This document shows, piece after piece, positions 17,088 through 26,109 of a stretch of DNA of 64,000 nucleotides (its first letter is position 1; each line of letters begins with the position of its first letter). The notes beneath the pieces were generated by a model. That model saw only the letters and a list, made by a program, of their open reading frames with translations, did no database searches and was not told the DNA's origin. The position numbers were made by a program, and so were the translations under genes. Source of the stretch: Lysinibacillus sp. ZYM-1 (lineage in GTDB: Bacteria > Bacillota > Bacilli > Bacillales_A > Planococcaceae); contig NZ_KQ465119.1 of assembly GCF_001308875.1 (NCBI RefSeq), positions 62,001-126,000 on the forward strand, written 5' to 3'.

Positions 17088-17996
17088 TTATTGAGTTAAT
17101 CGTTGGATAAATGCATCTAAATGTTCGATTGTGACGTTATCGTTAACGCCAAATAAATTGTCACCTTTACCTACAGTAATTTTATTGGAAGCAAGGATAG
17201 ACACATAGCTGTTAGCCCAATGCGTATTCGGAACATCTACAAAATTTTCTGTAGTTCCTTGTTGTTTTAAATGGAATGCTTCCACTAACACTTTCGATAA
17301 CTGACCGCGTGTAATAGGGGAACCTGGATTAAATTTTCCGTTATCGTCACCTGTAAATACACCAATTTTTTTAAGTGCTTCCGCAGCACCAGCATATTTA
17401 GAACCTGGCTTTATATCAGGAAAACTTGAATTTGTATTACTAGTATTTAAATGTAACTTATTTGCTAATTTTAGAGCTACTTCTCCACGTGATGAATAAA
17501 TAGTAAAGTCTATTTCAGCATCTTTTACCTCTCCATAGTCAGAGAAGTTGGTAATGCGTTTTGCACCCACATATCGAGATCCCCAATAATAGGGGTCGTT
17601 TATTTTATCAATTTTTACCCCTGAACTTGTAGTAGCCGAAATAAAGTTGCTGTCACCTATGTATATTCCAACGTGTGAAACACCGCTCCCTGAAGTATTA
17701 AAAAATACTAGATCGCCAGTCTTTAAATTGTCTTTAGCGATAGAAGTACCTTGTTGATACTGAGCTGTTGACGTACGTTCTAATGAAATTCCTAACTTAG
17801 AAAAAACCAATTGTGTATATGCTGAACAATCAACACCTGTATTGATATCAGTACCGCCGTATTTATAAGGAGCACCAATGTATGCTTTTGCTGTATTTGT
17901 TAAATCTGTATATGTAGCTGCTTTTGCGTCATGAATACCAATTCCTGTAAAGAACATAAAAGATGCAAAAATTGGTAGTAGTATTTTTTTCTTCAA
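17088..17996 (-). CDS. Secreted NlpC/P60 endopeptidase with SLH-type repeats
   Basis: A 302-residue protein with a signal peptide (MKKKILLPIFASFMFF, cleavage near AKA-A). An NlpC/P60 domain spans about residues 28-145: the nucleophile is the cysteine in GVDCSAYTQ and the catalytic histidine lies in VSHVGIYIG. From about residue 190 onward are S-layer-homology-like repeats (FPDIKPGSKYAGAAEALKKIG, ITRGQLSKVLVEAF, VPNTHWANSYVSILA). It probably cuts peptidoglycan stem peptides while attached to secondary cell-wall polymer. The start is TTG with GAAAGGGG upstream. The last SLH repeat looks incomplete. Confidence 0.9.
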   Translation of the reverse strand: MKKKILLPIFASFMFFTGIGIHDAKAATYTDLTNTAKAYIGAPYKYGGTDINTGVDCSAYTQLVFSKLGISLERTSTAQYQQGTSIAKDNLKTGDLVFFNTSGSGVSHVGIYIGDSNFISATTSSGVKIDKINDPYYWGSRYVGAKRITNFSDYGEVKDAEIDFTIYSSRGEVALKLANKLHLNTSNTNSSFPDIKPGSKYAGAAEALKKIGVFTGDDNGKFNPGSPITRGQLSKVLVEAFHLKQQGTTENFVDVPNTHWANSYVSILASNKITVGKGDNLFGVNDNVTIEHLDAFIQRLTQ

Positions 17997-18352
17997 TTAA
18001 ATCTTACCCCTTTCAAAAATGCTTTCGCCTTTGAACTAAAGTAAGAATATCATGAAATAGATTAGAGTTATTTTTCAATAATATTACTGATTATCACTTT
18101 CCTATGATTCTGAAATGTTATTTTTAATTGTGTAATGTATCTGCAATAATCATGGGCAATTTTGTTAAAAATATATGAAGTTAATGGATAGAAAGGGATA
18201 TAAGTGTTATTTTTTGCATTTATGCTAAATTTGGACCTCGCATTTTATTCATTGGAAAAGAAACATTTTCATATAGCACCAAAGTTATTAAAAAAAGATG
18301 TTGCGACAATGGAGTCTTAAGTAGCGGTTTTAATGAGTCCTCCTTATAAAAA

Positions 18353-18466
18353 TATGAAAACATAGAATTATGGCACACAATTTGGCAAGCTATAGAGGAA
18401 TTAGTTGATAATCAAGACATCGAAGAAATGACCCAACGAGAGTATAATCGTTGGATTTATTTGTGA
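18353..18466 (+). pseudogene. Short protein-like remnant
   Basis: In the roughly 600-base stretch from 18001 to the riboswitch there is no intact gene. An open run of 37 codons (ending ELVDNQDIEEM then TQREYNRWIYL and a stop) has protein-like composition but no start codon or ribosome site, and a stop codon lies a few codons upstream. Another protein-like run, AKFGPRILFIGKETFSYS, lies near 18225-18280 in a broken frame. These look like decayed gene pieces of unknown family. Confidence 0.3.
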
Positions 18467-18632
18467 AAAACTCAACCTAGCTGATCAAAAATGTTTAAGT
18501 AATAATGCTTATACATTAAATAGTAATAAGAGATCTAAAAAACATAGTAAGTAGATAAATTTTACGTAAAAATAATTTCTACTATTCTGAAATATGTGTT
18601 ATAGTATGTCCATAATTGAATATTGTGTAAGA

Positions 18633-18780
18633 GTTGGTGCCAAATGAAAGTTTGGCTTAAAAGGGAAGTCGGTGTAAACCCGACGCTGTCCCGCAACTGT
18701 AATTCGGAGCAAATCACAAATGCCACTGGGGAACTGGGAAGGCTGTGAGGCGTGTTGATGAGAAGCCAGGAGACCTGCCA
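18633..18780 (+). promoter_or_regulatory. Cobalamin riboswitch, metE leader
   Basis: The conserved B12-box features are all visible: AAAAGGGAAGTCGGTG with its partner stem CCCGAC, then GCTGTCCCGCAACTGTAA, the GGAAGGC segment, and the closing AGAAGCCAGGAGACCTGCC. This is the AdoCbl-sensing aptamer. The expression platform is the terminator at 18917. Binding of cobalamin should stop transcription of metE. Confidence 0.95.
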
Positions 18781-18916
18781 ATTTCTAGTACACACCAAAT
18801 ACCTACGTGGAAATAGGTGGTGAATTGTGACCAAATAGGCACTGTGCGATAATAAATGATTTAAGCGAAAGAATACACTTTTTCGTATTGTTTTTGTATT
18901 AATAATTCTACCATGC

Positions 18917-18947
18917 AGCCATTTTCCTTCGCGGAAAATGGCTTTTT
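18917..18947 (+). terminator. Terminator of the metE riboswitch
   Basis: AGCCATTTTCC (18917-18927) and GGAAAATGGCT (18933-18943) form a perfect 11-bp stem with a 5-base loop and a T-run. It follows the cobalamin aptamer by about 135 bases and is the likely regulated terminator. Confidence 0.88.
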
Positions 18948-18950
18948 ATC

Positions 18951-19023
18951 TTGATTCAGAAAAGGAATTTATACACAAAACGAAGCGTCAGTTCAGTAGA
19001 TTTTCAAGCATCCTCTGAATCAA
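18951..19023. repeat. TTGATTCAG foldback element, copy 2
   Basis: TTGATTCAG (18951-18959) and CTGAATCAA (19015-19023) enclose 55 bases. The interior (CGAAGCGTCAG, then GATTTTCAAGCATCC) resembles that of the copy at 9060-9123. It lies directly after the riboswitch terminator and 41 bases before metE. Confidence 0.5.
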
Positions 19024-19064
19024 AGAAGATGTCGTAGATCTGGAAAAAGAAAGGGAGATTAAAT

Positions 19065-21362
19065 ATGACTTATACAAGCACACTCATTGGCTACCCATAT
19101 ATCGGGGATGATCGGGAATGGAAGAAAGCATTAGAGGCATTTTGGCGTCATGAGCTAATAGAAGAAGATTTTCAGGCAAAACTGAAAAGTATTCGTTTAT
19201 CAAGGATTGAAAAGCAGCTACAGCTAGGCGTAGATGTAGTAACAGTCGGAGATTTCACTTTTTACGATAGAATGTTAGATACTGCTTTAATGTTTGGCTT
19301 AGTACCTAAACGCTTTAATTGGCAAGGAGGAAAGGTAGATTTACATACCTACTATAGTGTTGCAAGAGGTAACAAGTCAGCAGTAGCCAGTGAAATGACA
19401 AAATGGTTTAATACAAATTATCACTATATTGTTCCTGAGTATGAAGGACAAACTTTGCAAATAACAGAAAATAAGGTGTTAGCTGACTTTTTAGAGGCGA
19501 AGGCAGCGTACGATATTATTGCAAAGCCAACACTTATCGGTCCCTACACATTCTTCAAGCTTACAAAGGGCTACAGCAAGTTGACTCAGGTTGAATATTT
19601 ATTAGCCTTATTACCCCTCTATGCACAGGTCATACAAGAATTAGTGGATGCGGGTGCACATTGGATTCAATTAGAGGAACCATCCTTAGTGACAACGCTC
19701 GATCCGGAAGACCTAAAACTGGTGCAGGAGATATACTCCCAGTTGGCTACTACAGTTCCAGCAGCTAAACTTATGCTACAAACTTATTTTGAAGCCTTAT
19801 GTTCCTATGAAACATTAATCACTTTGCCTGTGCAAGGATTTGGTTTAGACTTCGTGCATGGCTATAAAGGAAATATAGAATCGCTCAGAAAATTTGGTTT
19901 CCCTAACGATAAAGTTTTAGCCGTCGGTGTTGTCAATGGCCGTGATATTTGGCGTTCAAACCTAGCGGAAGTTAACGCCACGATCCAAGCCATCGAAAAA
20001 CTCGGTGATGCGAAAGAGTTGTGGATTCAACCTTCAAGTAACCTACAACATGTACCAATATCCACTTCTCTTGAAGTTAAGATGGACCCAGTTCTAAAGC
20101 AAGCACTGGCGTTCGCAGATGAAAAAATAGTAGAGATTATTCAGATAACTAAATTTAGAAATAATCAAGATGGGATCCACCATCACAATTTTTCAGAAAG
20201 TATGAAGACCATTGAAGCCCTAAAAAATCATCCAATCCGTCAAAACAAAATCATCCAGCAGGCTGTTCAAACCGTATCAATGCAAGATTTTGCACGACAT
20301 AGTGATTTTACTCAGCGTCAAAAGTTGCAACAACAAGCGTTAGCGTTACCGTTATTCCCAACGACAACAATCGGCAGTTTCCCTCAGTCGGATGAGGTGA
20401 AAAGAAATCGCAATGCATGGCGGAAGAAACAATTGTCAAATGAAGACTATGAAACATTTATTGAACAGGAAACAAAACGTTGGATTAACTTACAAGAGGA
20501 TCTAGATATCGACGTACTGGTACATGGAGAATTTGAACGGACAGACATGGTTGAATATTTCGGTGAAAAGCTGACTGGCTTTGCCTTTACAGAAAAAGCA
20601 TGGGTTGTTTCGTACGGATCTCGCTGTGTGAAACCTCCAATTATTTATGGAGATGTTGCTTGGGCTTCTTCCATCACTGTGAAAGAGTCAGCGTATGCAC
20701 AAAGCTTAACGAAACGTTTTGTTAAAGGGATGCTTACGGGGCCTGTAACCATTTTAAATTGGTCCTTTGTGCGCGATGATATTTCTCGAAAAGATGTGGC
20801 CTATCAAATCGCATTAGCACTTAGAAGGGAGGTTGAAGCACTAGAGACTGCCGGTATTTCAATCATTCAAGTAGATGAACCAGCACTCCGAGAGGGTTTA
20901 CCTCTACGCAAAGAAGAATGGGGGGATTACTTAGATTGGGCGGTCAATTCCTTCAAACTCGCGACATCCAGTGTCAAGGATGAAACACAAATTCACACAC
21001 ATATGTGTTACTGCGAATTTAACGATTTCATTGAACCTATTAGCGAGCTAGATGCAGATGTTATTTCGATTGAAACATCGCGGAGCCATGGGGAGCTTAT
21101 CTCTTCACTTCAAGTAAATCCTTATACAAAAGGGATAGGTTTAGGTGTATATGATATTCATAGTCCACGTGTACCAAGCGAGGAAGAAATGCTTGCTATT
21201 ATGAGAGATAGTTTACAAGTTCTAGACAGACATCAGTTTTGGGTCAATCCTGATTGTGGCTTGAAAACAAGGAAAGAGCCAGAAACCTTAGCGGCTTTAG
21301 CAAATATGGTAGTAGCCACTAAAAAATTGCGTCAGGAAGTAAAAGAATCTATATCAAGATAA
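19065..21362 (+). CDS. metE: Cobalamin-independent methionine synthase
   Basis: A 765-residue cytoplasmic enzyme of full MetE length. It transfers a methyl group from 5-methyltetrahydropteroyl-polyglutamate to homocysteine without B12. Both MetE barrels are present: the N-terminal one (residues about 1-340) and the catalytic C-terminal one beginning near LPLFPTTTIGSFPQ. The zinc ligands are visible: H646 and C648 in THMCYC, the glutamate in ISIETSRS, and C731 in NPDCGLK. The leader carries a cobalamin riboswitch and terminator, the standard logic by which B12 shuts off this enzyme. AAAGGGAGA precedes the ATG. Confidence 0.97.
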   Translation: MTYTSTLIGYPYIGDDREWKKALEAFWRHELIEEDFQAKLKSIRLSRIEKQLQLGVDVVTVGDFTFYDRMLDTALMFGLVPKRFNWQGGKVDLHTYYSVARGNKSAVASEMTKWFNTNYHYIVPEYEGQTLQITENKVLADFLEAKAAYDIIAKPTLIGPYTFFKLTKGYSKLTQVEYLLALLPLYAQVIQELVDAGAHWIQLEEPSLVTTLDPEDLKLVQEIYSQLATTVPAAKLMLQTYFEALCSYETLITLPVQGFGLDFVHGYKGNIESLRKFGFPNDKVLAVGVVNGRDIWRSNLAEVNATIQAIEKLGDAKELWIQPSSNLQHVPISTSLEVKMDPVLKQALAFADEKIVEIIQITKFRNNQDGIHHHNFSESMKTIEALKNHPIRQNKIIQQAVQTVSMQDFARHSDFTQRQKLQQQALALPLFPTTTIGSFPQSDEVKRNRNAWRKKQLSNEDYETFIEQETKRWINLQEDLDIDVLVHGEFERTDMVEYFGEKLTGFAFTEKAWVVSYGSRCVKPPIIYGDVAWASSITVKESAYAQSLTKRFVKGMLTGPVTILNWSFVRDDISRKDVAYQIALALRREVEALETAGISIIQVDEPALREGLPLRKEEWGDYLDWAVNSFKLATSSVKDETQIHTHMCYCEFNDFIEPISELDADVISIETSRSHGELISSLQVNPYTKGIGLGVYDIHSPRVPSEEEMLAIMRDSLQVLDRHQFWVNPDCGLKTRKEPETLAALANMVVATKKLRQEVKESISR

Positions 21363-21421
21363 TGAAAGATATAATTTCAAATCTACTACATTTACTCTCC
21401 GTATTAAAAAGGGAGTTATAC

Positions 21422-21450
21422 AAAGGCCAGGGTGAATCTACCTGGTCTTT
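21422..21450 (+). terminator. Terminator after metE
   Basis: AAAGGCCAGG pairs with CCTGGTCTTT across a 9-base loop (one G-U pair), ending in Ts, about 60 bases beyond the metE stop codon. Confidence 0.75.
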
Positions 21451-21539
21451 ATTGTCGAGGTTTTTATTATATTCAGAAAATAAAATTGACGTGAACATTT
21501 GAGCGTGTTATGTTTATTACTAATTTCATATGTTGCATT

Positions 21540-21690
21540 ACAAGTTTGAGTGAAAATTTTTCATTCAATTAAAAGGAAAATGGGTGTAAATCCCATGCTG
21601 TCCCGCAGCTGTAAATGAGGAGTTTTGTTTTGATTACCACGTTTGGTAAACGGAACGAAATGATGATTCATAAGCCAGAATGCCTGCTTG
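21540..21690 (+). promoter_or_regulatory. Cobalamin riboswitch, nik-type operon leader
   Basis: Conserved aptamer features are AAAAGGAAAATGGGTG with the partner CCCAT, then GCTGTCCCGCAGCTGTAAATGAGGA, and the 3' segment CATAAGCCAGAATGCCTGC. The element is slightly more divergent than the other two in the window but keeps the B12-box core. A terminator follows at 21763. Confidence 0.92.
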
Positions 21691-21762
21691 TAAGAAGATT
21701 CATTGATGATCTACGAAAGATAGGGAGATGGGTGGAGGCTTACTTATCGTAAGTTTATCTGT

Positions 21763-21790
21763 CCTTATTCTAAAAGAATAAGGTTTTTTT
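21763..21790 (+). terminator. Terminator of the second riboswitch
   Basis: CCTTATTCT and AGAATAAGG form a perfect 9-bp stem with a 3-base loop, followed by seven Ts, 65 bases before the substrate-binding protein gene. It is the probable expression platform of the cobalamin riboswitch. Confidence 0.88.
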
Positions 21791-21855
21791 ATGCCTTCTT
21801 TCCATCTATTTGTAGGTTTTCTTTTTGAATCAAGAAGAGAGATAGGAGACAGAAA

Positions 21856-23475
21856 ATGAGATTGACAAAGTATTTACTACCGTTCCTACTTGTTTTGACG
21901 TTTAGTATACTTGCTGGTTGTACAAGCTCGGAACAAGAAAAAGGGAAAATAGCTTCAAAAGCAAAGACTGAAGAAAAAATGATCACAGTTGGATGGCCAT
22001 TAGATGTGGGTCCATTAAATCCCCATACATATTTACCAAATCAGATGACTGCGCAGGCAATGGTTTACGAATCGTTAGTTGAGTATAACGATGATGGAAC
22101 AATTACGCCAAAACTAGCAGAAAGTTGGGATATCTCAGAGGATAAAACAGCTTATACTTTCCATTTAAGAACAGATGTCAAGTATTCAGATGGAACTGCC
22201 TTTAATGCCGATAATGTTATTCGTAACTTTGACGCGGTATTAGCAAATCGTGACATGCATTCTTGGATGGGCATGGTCAACCATATTGTAGAGGTCGTTA
22301 AAGTGGACGATTCCACAATAAGGTTGCAATTAGATGAACCCTATTACCCTGTCTTAAACGAATTAGCCTTTGTTAGACCATTCCGTTTTTTAGGGAATAA
22401 TGGTTTCCCAGAGGGAGATTTAACGCAGGATTCCATCAAAGCAGCAATTGGAACAGGACCATGGGTTTTAACGGACTACAAAAAAGATGAATATGCTTTA
22501 TTTAGCCGTAACGAAAACTACTGGGGGGAAAAACCACTCGTAGATAAAATAAAAGTTAAGATAATCCCTGATTCTGATTCAATTTCATTGGCATTTGAAA
22601 ATGAAGAATTAGATTTAATTTATGGTCGTGGCATTATTAGTTTAGATAACTATACGTATTTAAAAGATAGTGGCAAATATCAAACGGCTACTTCTGAGCC
22701 TTTGTCTACGAAAGCACTACTTTTCAATACACGGTCTGGACCGTTAGCCGAATTAAACGTTCGCCAGGCAATTCAATATGCTATTAATAAGGAACAAATG
22801 GTAGACAGCATTACCCATGGCACGGAAAAAGTGGCAAATACATTATTCTGGGATGCGATTCCTTATACCAATATTGATTTAGCTCCAATCTTATATAATC
22901 CTGAAAAAGCGCAAAAATTGTTAGACGAAGCTGGGTGGACGCTGCAGAAGGGTGAAAAAATTCGTTCAAAAAATGGCCAAACACTTACATTAGATTTAAT
23001 CTATATTGCGACTGATGCGATTCAAAAGCCAATGGCGGAATTAATGCAGGGGGAACTAGCGAAAATAGGGGTACAGTTAAATATAGAAGGCGCGGATGTA
23101 ATGGTGGGTCTTCAAAAATTAATGGATGACCAGGTTGATATAAATTTCTGGCGTACAAATGGACCACCAACCGATCCACATAGCTTTGCAAATGAATCAG
23201 CTACACCAAATGCTAGTGGCGTTTATGAGGCGAAATTAGGCTTACCAAATGCTAAAGAAATCGATACCAAAATTCATCAATTATTAGTGGGTACAGATGA
23301 AGAAGAACGCGTGCAGCTATACACCGATATTTTATCCATGTTCCACGATCAAGCATTATTCTATCCAATATCTTATGAAACAAATAATGTAATTTACCAA
23401 CCATATATGAAAGATTTTGCGCCACGTGCATCTGAATATGACATTCCATATGCGCAAATGAATAAAGAGAACTAA
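21856..23475 (+). CDS. nikA: Nik-type metal ABC transporter, binding lipoprotein
   Basis: A 539-residue extracellular lipoprotein of solute-binding family 5. The signal ends SILAGC with the lipidated cysteine at residue 22. From about residue 45 it follows E. coli NikA closely (GWPLDVGPLNPHTYLPNQM, then AAIGTGPWVLTDY and NENYWGEKP). NikA binds a nickel chelate. The motif read from memory as FHRTWG in E. coli NikA, thought to hold a metal-site histidine, reads FWRTNG here, so metal binding may differ. It heads a five-gene operon under a cobalamin riboswitch, which points to cobalt, the metal of B12, as an alternative to nickel. The name is by similarity. Confidence 0.85.
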   Translation: MRLTKYLLPFLLVLTFSILAGCTSSEQEKGKIASKAKTEEKMITVGWPLDVGPLNPHTYLPNQMTAQAMVYESLVEYNDDGTITPKLAESWDISEDKTAYTFHLRTDVKYSDGTAFNADNVIRNFDAVLANRDMHSWMGMVNHIVEVVKVDDSTIRLQLDEPYYPVLNELAFVRPFRFLGNNGFPEGDLTQDSIKAAIGTGPWVLTDYKKDEYALFSRNENYWGEKPLVDKIKVKIIPDSDSISLAFENEELDLIYGRGIISLDNYTYLKDSGKYQTATSEPLSTKALLFNTRSGPLAELNVRQAIQYAINKEQMVDSITHGTEKVANTLFWDAIPYTNIDLAPILYNPEKAQKLLDEAGWTLQKGEKIRSKNGQTLTLDLIYIATDAIQKPMAELMQGELAKIGVQLNIEGADVMVGLQKLMDDQVDINFWRTNGPPTDPHSFANESATPNASGVYEAKLGLPNAKEIDTKIHQLLVGTDEEERVQLYTDILSMFHDQALFYPISYETNNVIYQPYMKDFAPRASEYDIPYAQMNKEN

Positions 23476-23546
23476 GTATGAAAGAGAGAGTGTGTCGATC
23501 AAAGACATCTCTCTTTTTATCATAGGATGGAATAGGAAGTGAAAGC

Positions 23547-24500
23547 ATGTACGAATCGACCTGGATATTTTGTTTAAAAAGAATTTTCACGCTACCGTTT
23601 GTATTATTAGGCGTATCTATTCTGACCTTTGTATTTATCCGCTTCGTACCTGTAGAGCCCGCAGAAGTCATTCTTCGGTTGGCAAGAGTGGCACCAACAA
23701 CAGAAGCTATTGAGGCATTACGTGAAGAACTAGGAACAGACAAACCTTTTATTTTGCAATATCTGCTATGGGTAAAGGGCGTAGTAAAGCTAGATTTCGG
23801 GACATCTTTTGTTAGTAAGCTACCCGTGGCTCAAGAGCTATTGGCTAAATTACCCGCTACCATCGAATTAGCTATTACAGCATTCGTGCTCATTTTAGCA
23901 CTAAGCATACCGTTAGGGATTATAAGTGCATTGTATAAGCATTCCATCATCGATAAAATCATTCGATTCTTTACAGTCATGAGTGTGTCACTTCCAACAT
24001 TTTGGCTAGGCTTTATACTACTCTATTTATTTAGCTTAAAATTCGGGATTTTCCCAACGAATGGAAAAGGGACGCTAGCACATTTGGTTTTACCAGCCTT
24101 CACATTGGCTTTACCAACCATTGGGCTGTTCGTGCAATTTATTCGCTCAGCCATTATTGAAGAATTACAGCAACCATATGTGAAATATGCACAGCTAAGA
24201 GGATTAAAAAACTCGGATATCCTAATACGACATGTTTGGAGAAATGCTGCGATACCACTAACGACTTTATTAGGGATGACACTCGGTAATTTGCTTGGTG
24301 GTGCAGTCATTGTGGAGCAAGTGTTTAGTTGGCCAGGGCTCGGTAGATATTTAATAGAATCCATTATCAATCGAGATTACCCCGTTGTCCAATGCTATGT
24401 GTTGATGATTGCTTGCATCTATGTGCTTGCCAATTTAGGCACAGATGTATTGCATCGTCTATTGGATCCTCATCTGATGATGAAGGACAGGAGAGATTGA
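23547..24500 (+). CDS. nikB: Nik-type ABC permease 1
   Basis: A 317-residue DppB/NikB-like permease with six predicted helices. It carries the N-terminal GVSILTFVFIRFVPVEPAE typical of this group and the EAA-loop region (YVKYAQLRGLKNSDILIRHVWRNA, residues about 205-228) that docks to the ATPases. It forms the membrane channel with the next gene product. Together with the binding protein and two ATPases it makes a complete Opp-family importer. The next gene begins two bases after its stop codon. Confidence 0.88.
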   Translation: MYESTWIFCLKRIFTLPFVLLGVSILTFVFIRFVPVEPAEVILRLARVAPTTEAIEALREELGTDKPFILQYLLWVKGVVKLDFGTSFVSKLPVAQELLAKLPATIELAITAFVLILALSIPLGIISALYKHSIIDKIIRFFTVMSVSLPTFWLGFILLYLFSLKFGIFPTNGKGTLAHLVLPAFTLALPTIGLFVQFIRSAIIEELQQPYVKYAQLRGLKNSDILIRHVWRNAAIPLTTLLGMTLGNLLGGAVIVEQVFSWPGLGRYLIESIINRDYPVVQCYVLMIACIYVLANLGTDVLHRLLDPHLMMKDRRD

Positions 24501-24501
24501 A

Positions 24502-25314
24502 ATGAACTTAGGACGTAAAAATCATGTACATATTAGTAAATTTATTAGTCTAACCGTCCTTATCATCATAGGACTACTGGGGCTGTTTGCTCCCCTAATA
24601 ATGCCTCATGACCCCTTAGCCGTCGATATTTCCAAGAGATTTTTAGCCCCGTCATGGGACTATCCTTTAGGGACAGACCATTTAGGAAGATGTGTTTTCT
24701 CACGCTTACTTTTGGGTATTCGTTATTCTTTAGGGTCAGTATTGATTATACAAATAGTAGCCACTCTATTAGCGATCTTAGTGGGTGCTTTTGTCAGCCT
24801 AAAAAGAGGTATAATAGATTTTCTTTTCATTCGGATATGTGATATTTTATTAGCTTTCCCAACACTTATCCTAGCATTTGGGCTTTTAGGTTTATTAGGC
24901 CCTAGCTTAAAAAATGTGATATTGGCTCTTATATTGACTCAACTTATTTATTATTCAAGGCTAATTAGAAGTTTATTTATTGGCATAAATGAAAAAGATT
25001 TTATTCAAGCTGCAAGAATCAGTGGCACTTCAGGAGTTAAATTAATTATTCGTCATTATCTCCCCAATGTATGGACTCCTATTGTAACGATTGTTGCATT
25101 AGATGTTGGGAAGGTCATTTTAGAAATTGCGGGTTTTTCTTTTATTGGACTTGGCGTACAGGCACCCCTCCCTGAATGGGGAATGATGGTGAATGAAGGG
25201 AAACAATACATCCGACAACATCCTGAATTAATGCTTTATCCTGGACTTGCTATCGTTCTTGTTGTACTAATATTTAATCATTTGGCAAGTAGTCTGAAGA
25301 GGCTTGACCAGTAA
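24502..25314 (+). CDS. nikC: Nik-type ABC permease 2
   Basis: A 270-residue DppC/NikC-like permease. It shows the typical N-terminal helix, the extracytoplasmic motif YPLGTDHLGRCVFSRLLLGIR (residues about 52-72) and the EAA loop (FIQAARISGTSGVKLIIRHYLPN). AGGAG lies ten bases before the ATG. It is the partner of the preceding permease in a metal importer under B12-riboswitch control. Confidence 0.88.
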   Translation: MNLGRKNHVHISKFISLTVLIIIGLLGLFAPLIMPHDPLAVDISKRFLAPSWDYPLGTDHLGRCVFSRLLLGIRYSLGSVLIIQIVATLLAILVGAFVSLKRGIIDFLFIRICDILLAFPTLILAFGLLGLLGPSLKNVILALILTQLIYYSRLIRSLFIGINEKDFIQAARISGTSGVKLIIRHYLPNVWTPIVTIVALDVGKVILEIAGFSFIGLGVQAPLPEWGMMVNEGKQYIRQHPELMLYPGLAIVLVVLIFNHLASSLKRLDQ

Positions 25315-25324
25315 AGGGGAAGTT

Positions 25325-26098
25325 ATGAAGAAAGTCTTAGAAGTGAAAGATTTATCAGTCAAAATCGGTGAAGAAAAAATCTTAACCTCTATCAATCTGT
25401 CAGCTTATCAAGGGCGTGTTTTAGGGATTATAGGGGAAAGTGGTAGTGGCAAAACGATGCTTTGCCAAGCCATCATGCAATCATTACCGTCTATAGCACA
25501 AATTACACATGGTGAAATCTTCTACCAGCAACAAGATTTATTGAAACTATCCGCAGCTCAATTGAGGGCTTATCGAGGCCGTCATTTATCTATAATTATG
25601 CAAAATCCTTCCGCTGCCTTCGACCATATTCAAACGATTGAAAGGCATTTTCGCGAAACATTAAAAGCTCATTTTGTGATGACTAAAAACGAAATAAGAC
25701 AATTAGCCATTGAGAGCATGTCAAAAGTGAATTTACCTAATCCCGAGCAGCTTTTGCATTATTATCCCTTCCAATTAAGTGGAGGAATGCTACAGCGAGT
25801 GATGATAGCATTATCATTGGCGATACAAGCTTCGATCTACATTGCTGATGAGCCCACGACAGCACTTGATACCGTCAATCAAAAGCAAGTATTAACACTA
25901 TTTGATCGTATACGCTTAGAAACGGAGGCAGCCATACTTCTTGTGACACATGATTTAGGTGTTATTGCTGAACTAGCTGATGATGTAGCTGTGATGTATA
26001 AAGGCGAAATAATAGAACAAGCGAATGTCTATGATTTCTTTGATGCGCCTCAGCATGCCTATACAAAGAAACTCTTACAGTCTCGCATTACGTTTTAG
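25325..26098 (+). CDS. nikD: Nik-type ABC ATPase 1
   Basis: A 257-residue ATPase of the oligopeptide/nickel class. Walker A is GESGSGKTM, the signature is LSGGMLQRVMIAL, and Walker B reads IYIADEPTTALD, followed by the switch histidine in LLVTHDLG. The start is ATG 25325 with AAAGGGGA upstream; an in-frame TTG at 25304 would overlap the previous gene. It powers the importer as a heterodimer with the next ATPase. Confidence 0.9.
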   Translation: MKKVLEVKDLSVKIGEEKILTSINLSAYQGRVLGIIGESGSGKTMLCQAIMQSLPSIAQITHGEIFYQQQDLLKLSAAQLRAYRGRHLSIIMQNPSAAFDHIQTIERHFRETLKAHFVMTKNEIRQLAIESMSKVNLPNPEQLLHYYPFQLSGGMLQRVMIALSLAIQASIYIADEPTTALDTVNQKQVLTLFDRIRLETEAAILLVTHDLGVIAELADDVAVMYKGEIIEQANVYDFFDAPQHAYTKKLLQSRITF

Positions 26099-26109
26099 AG
26101 GAGAAAAAA

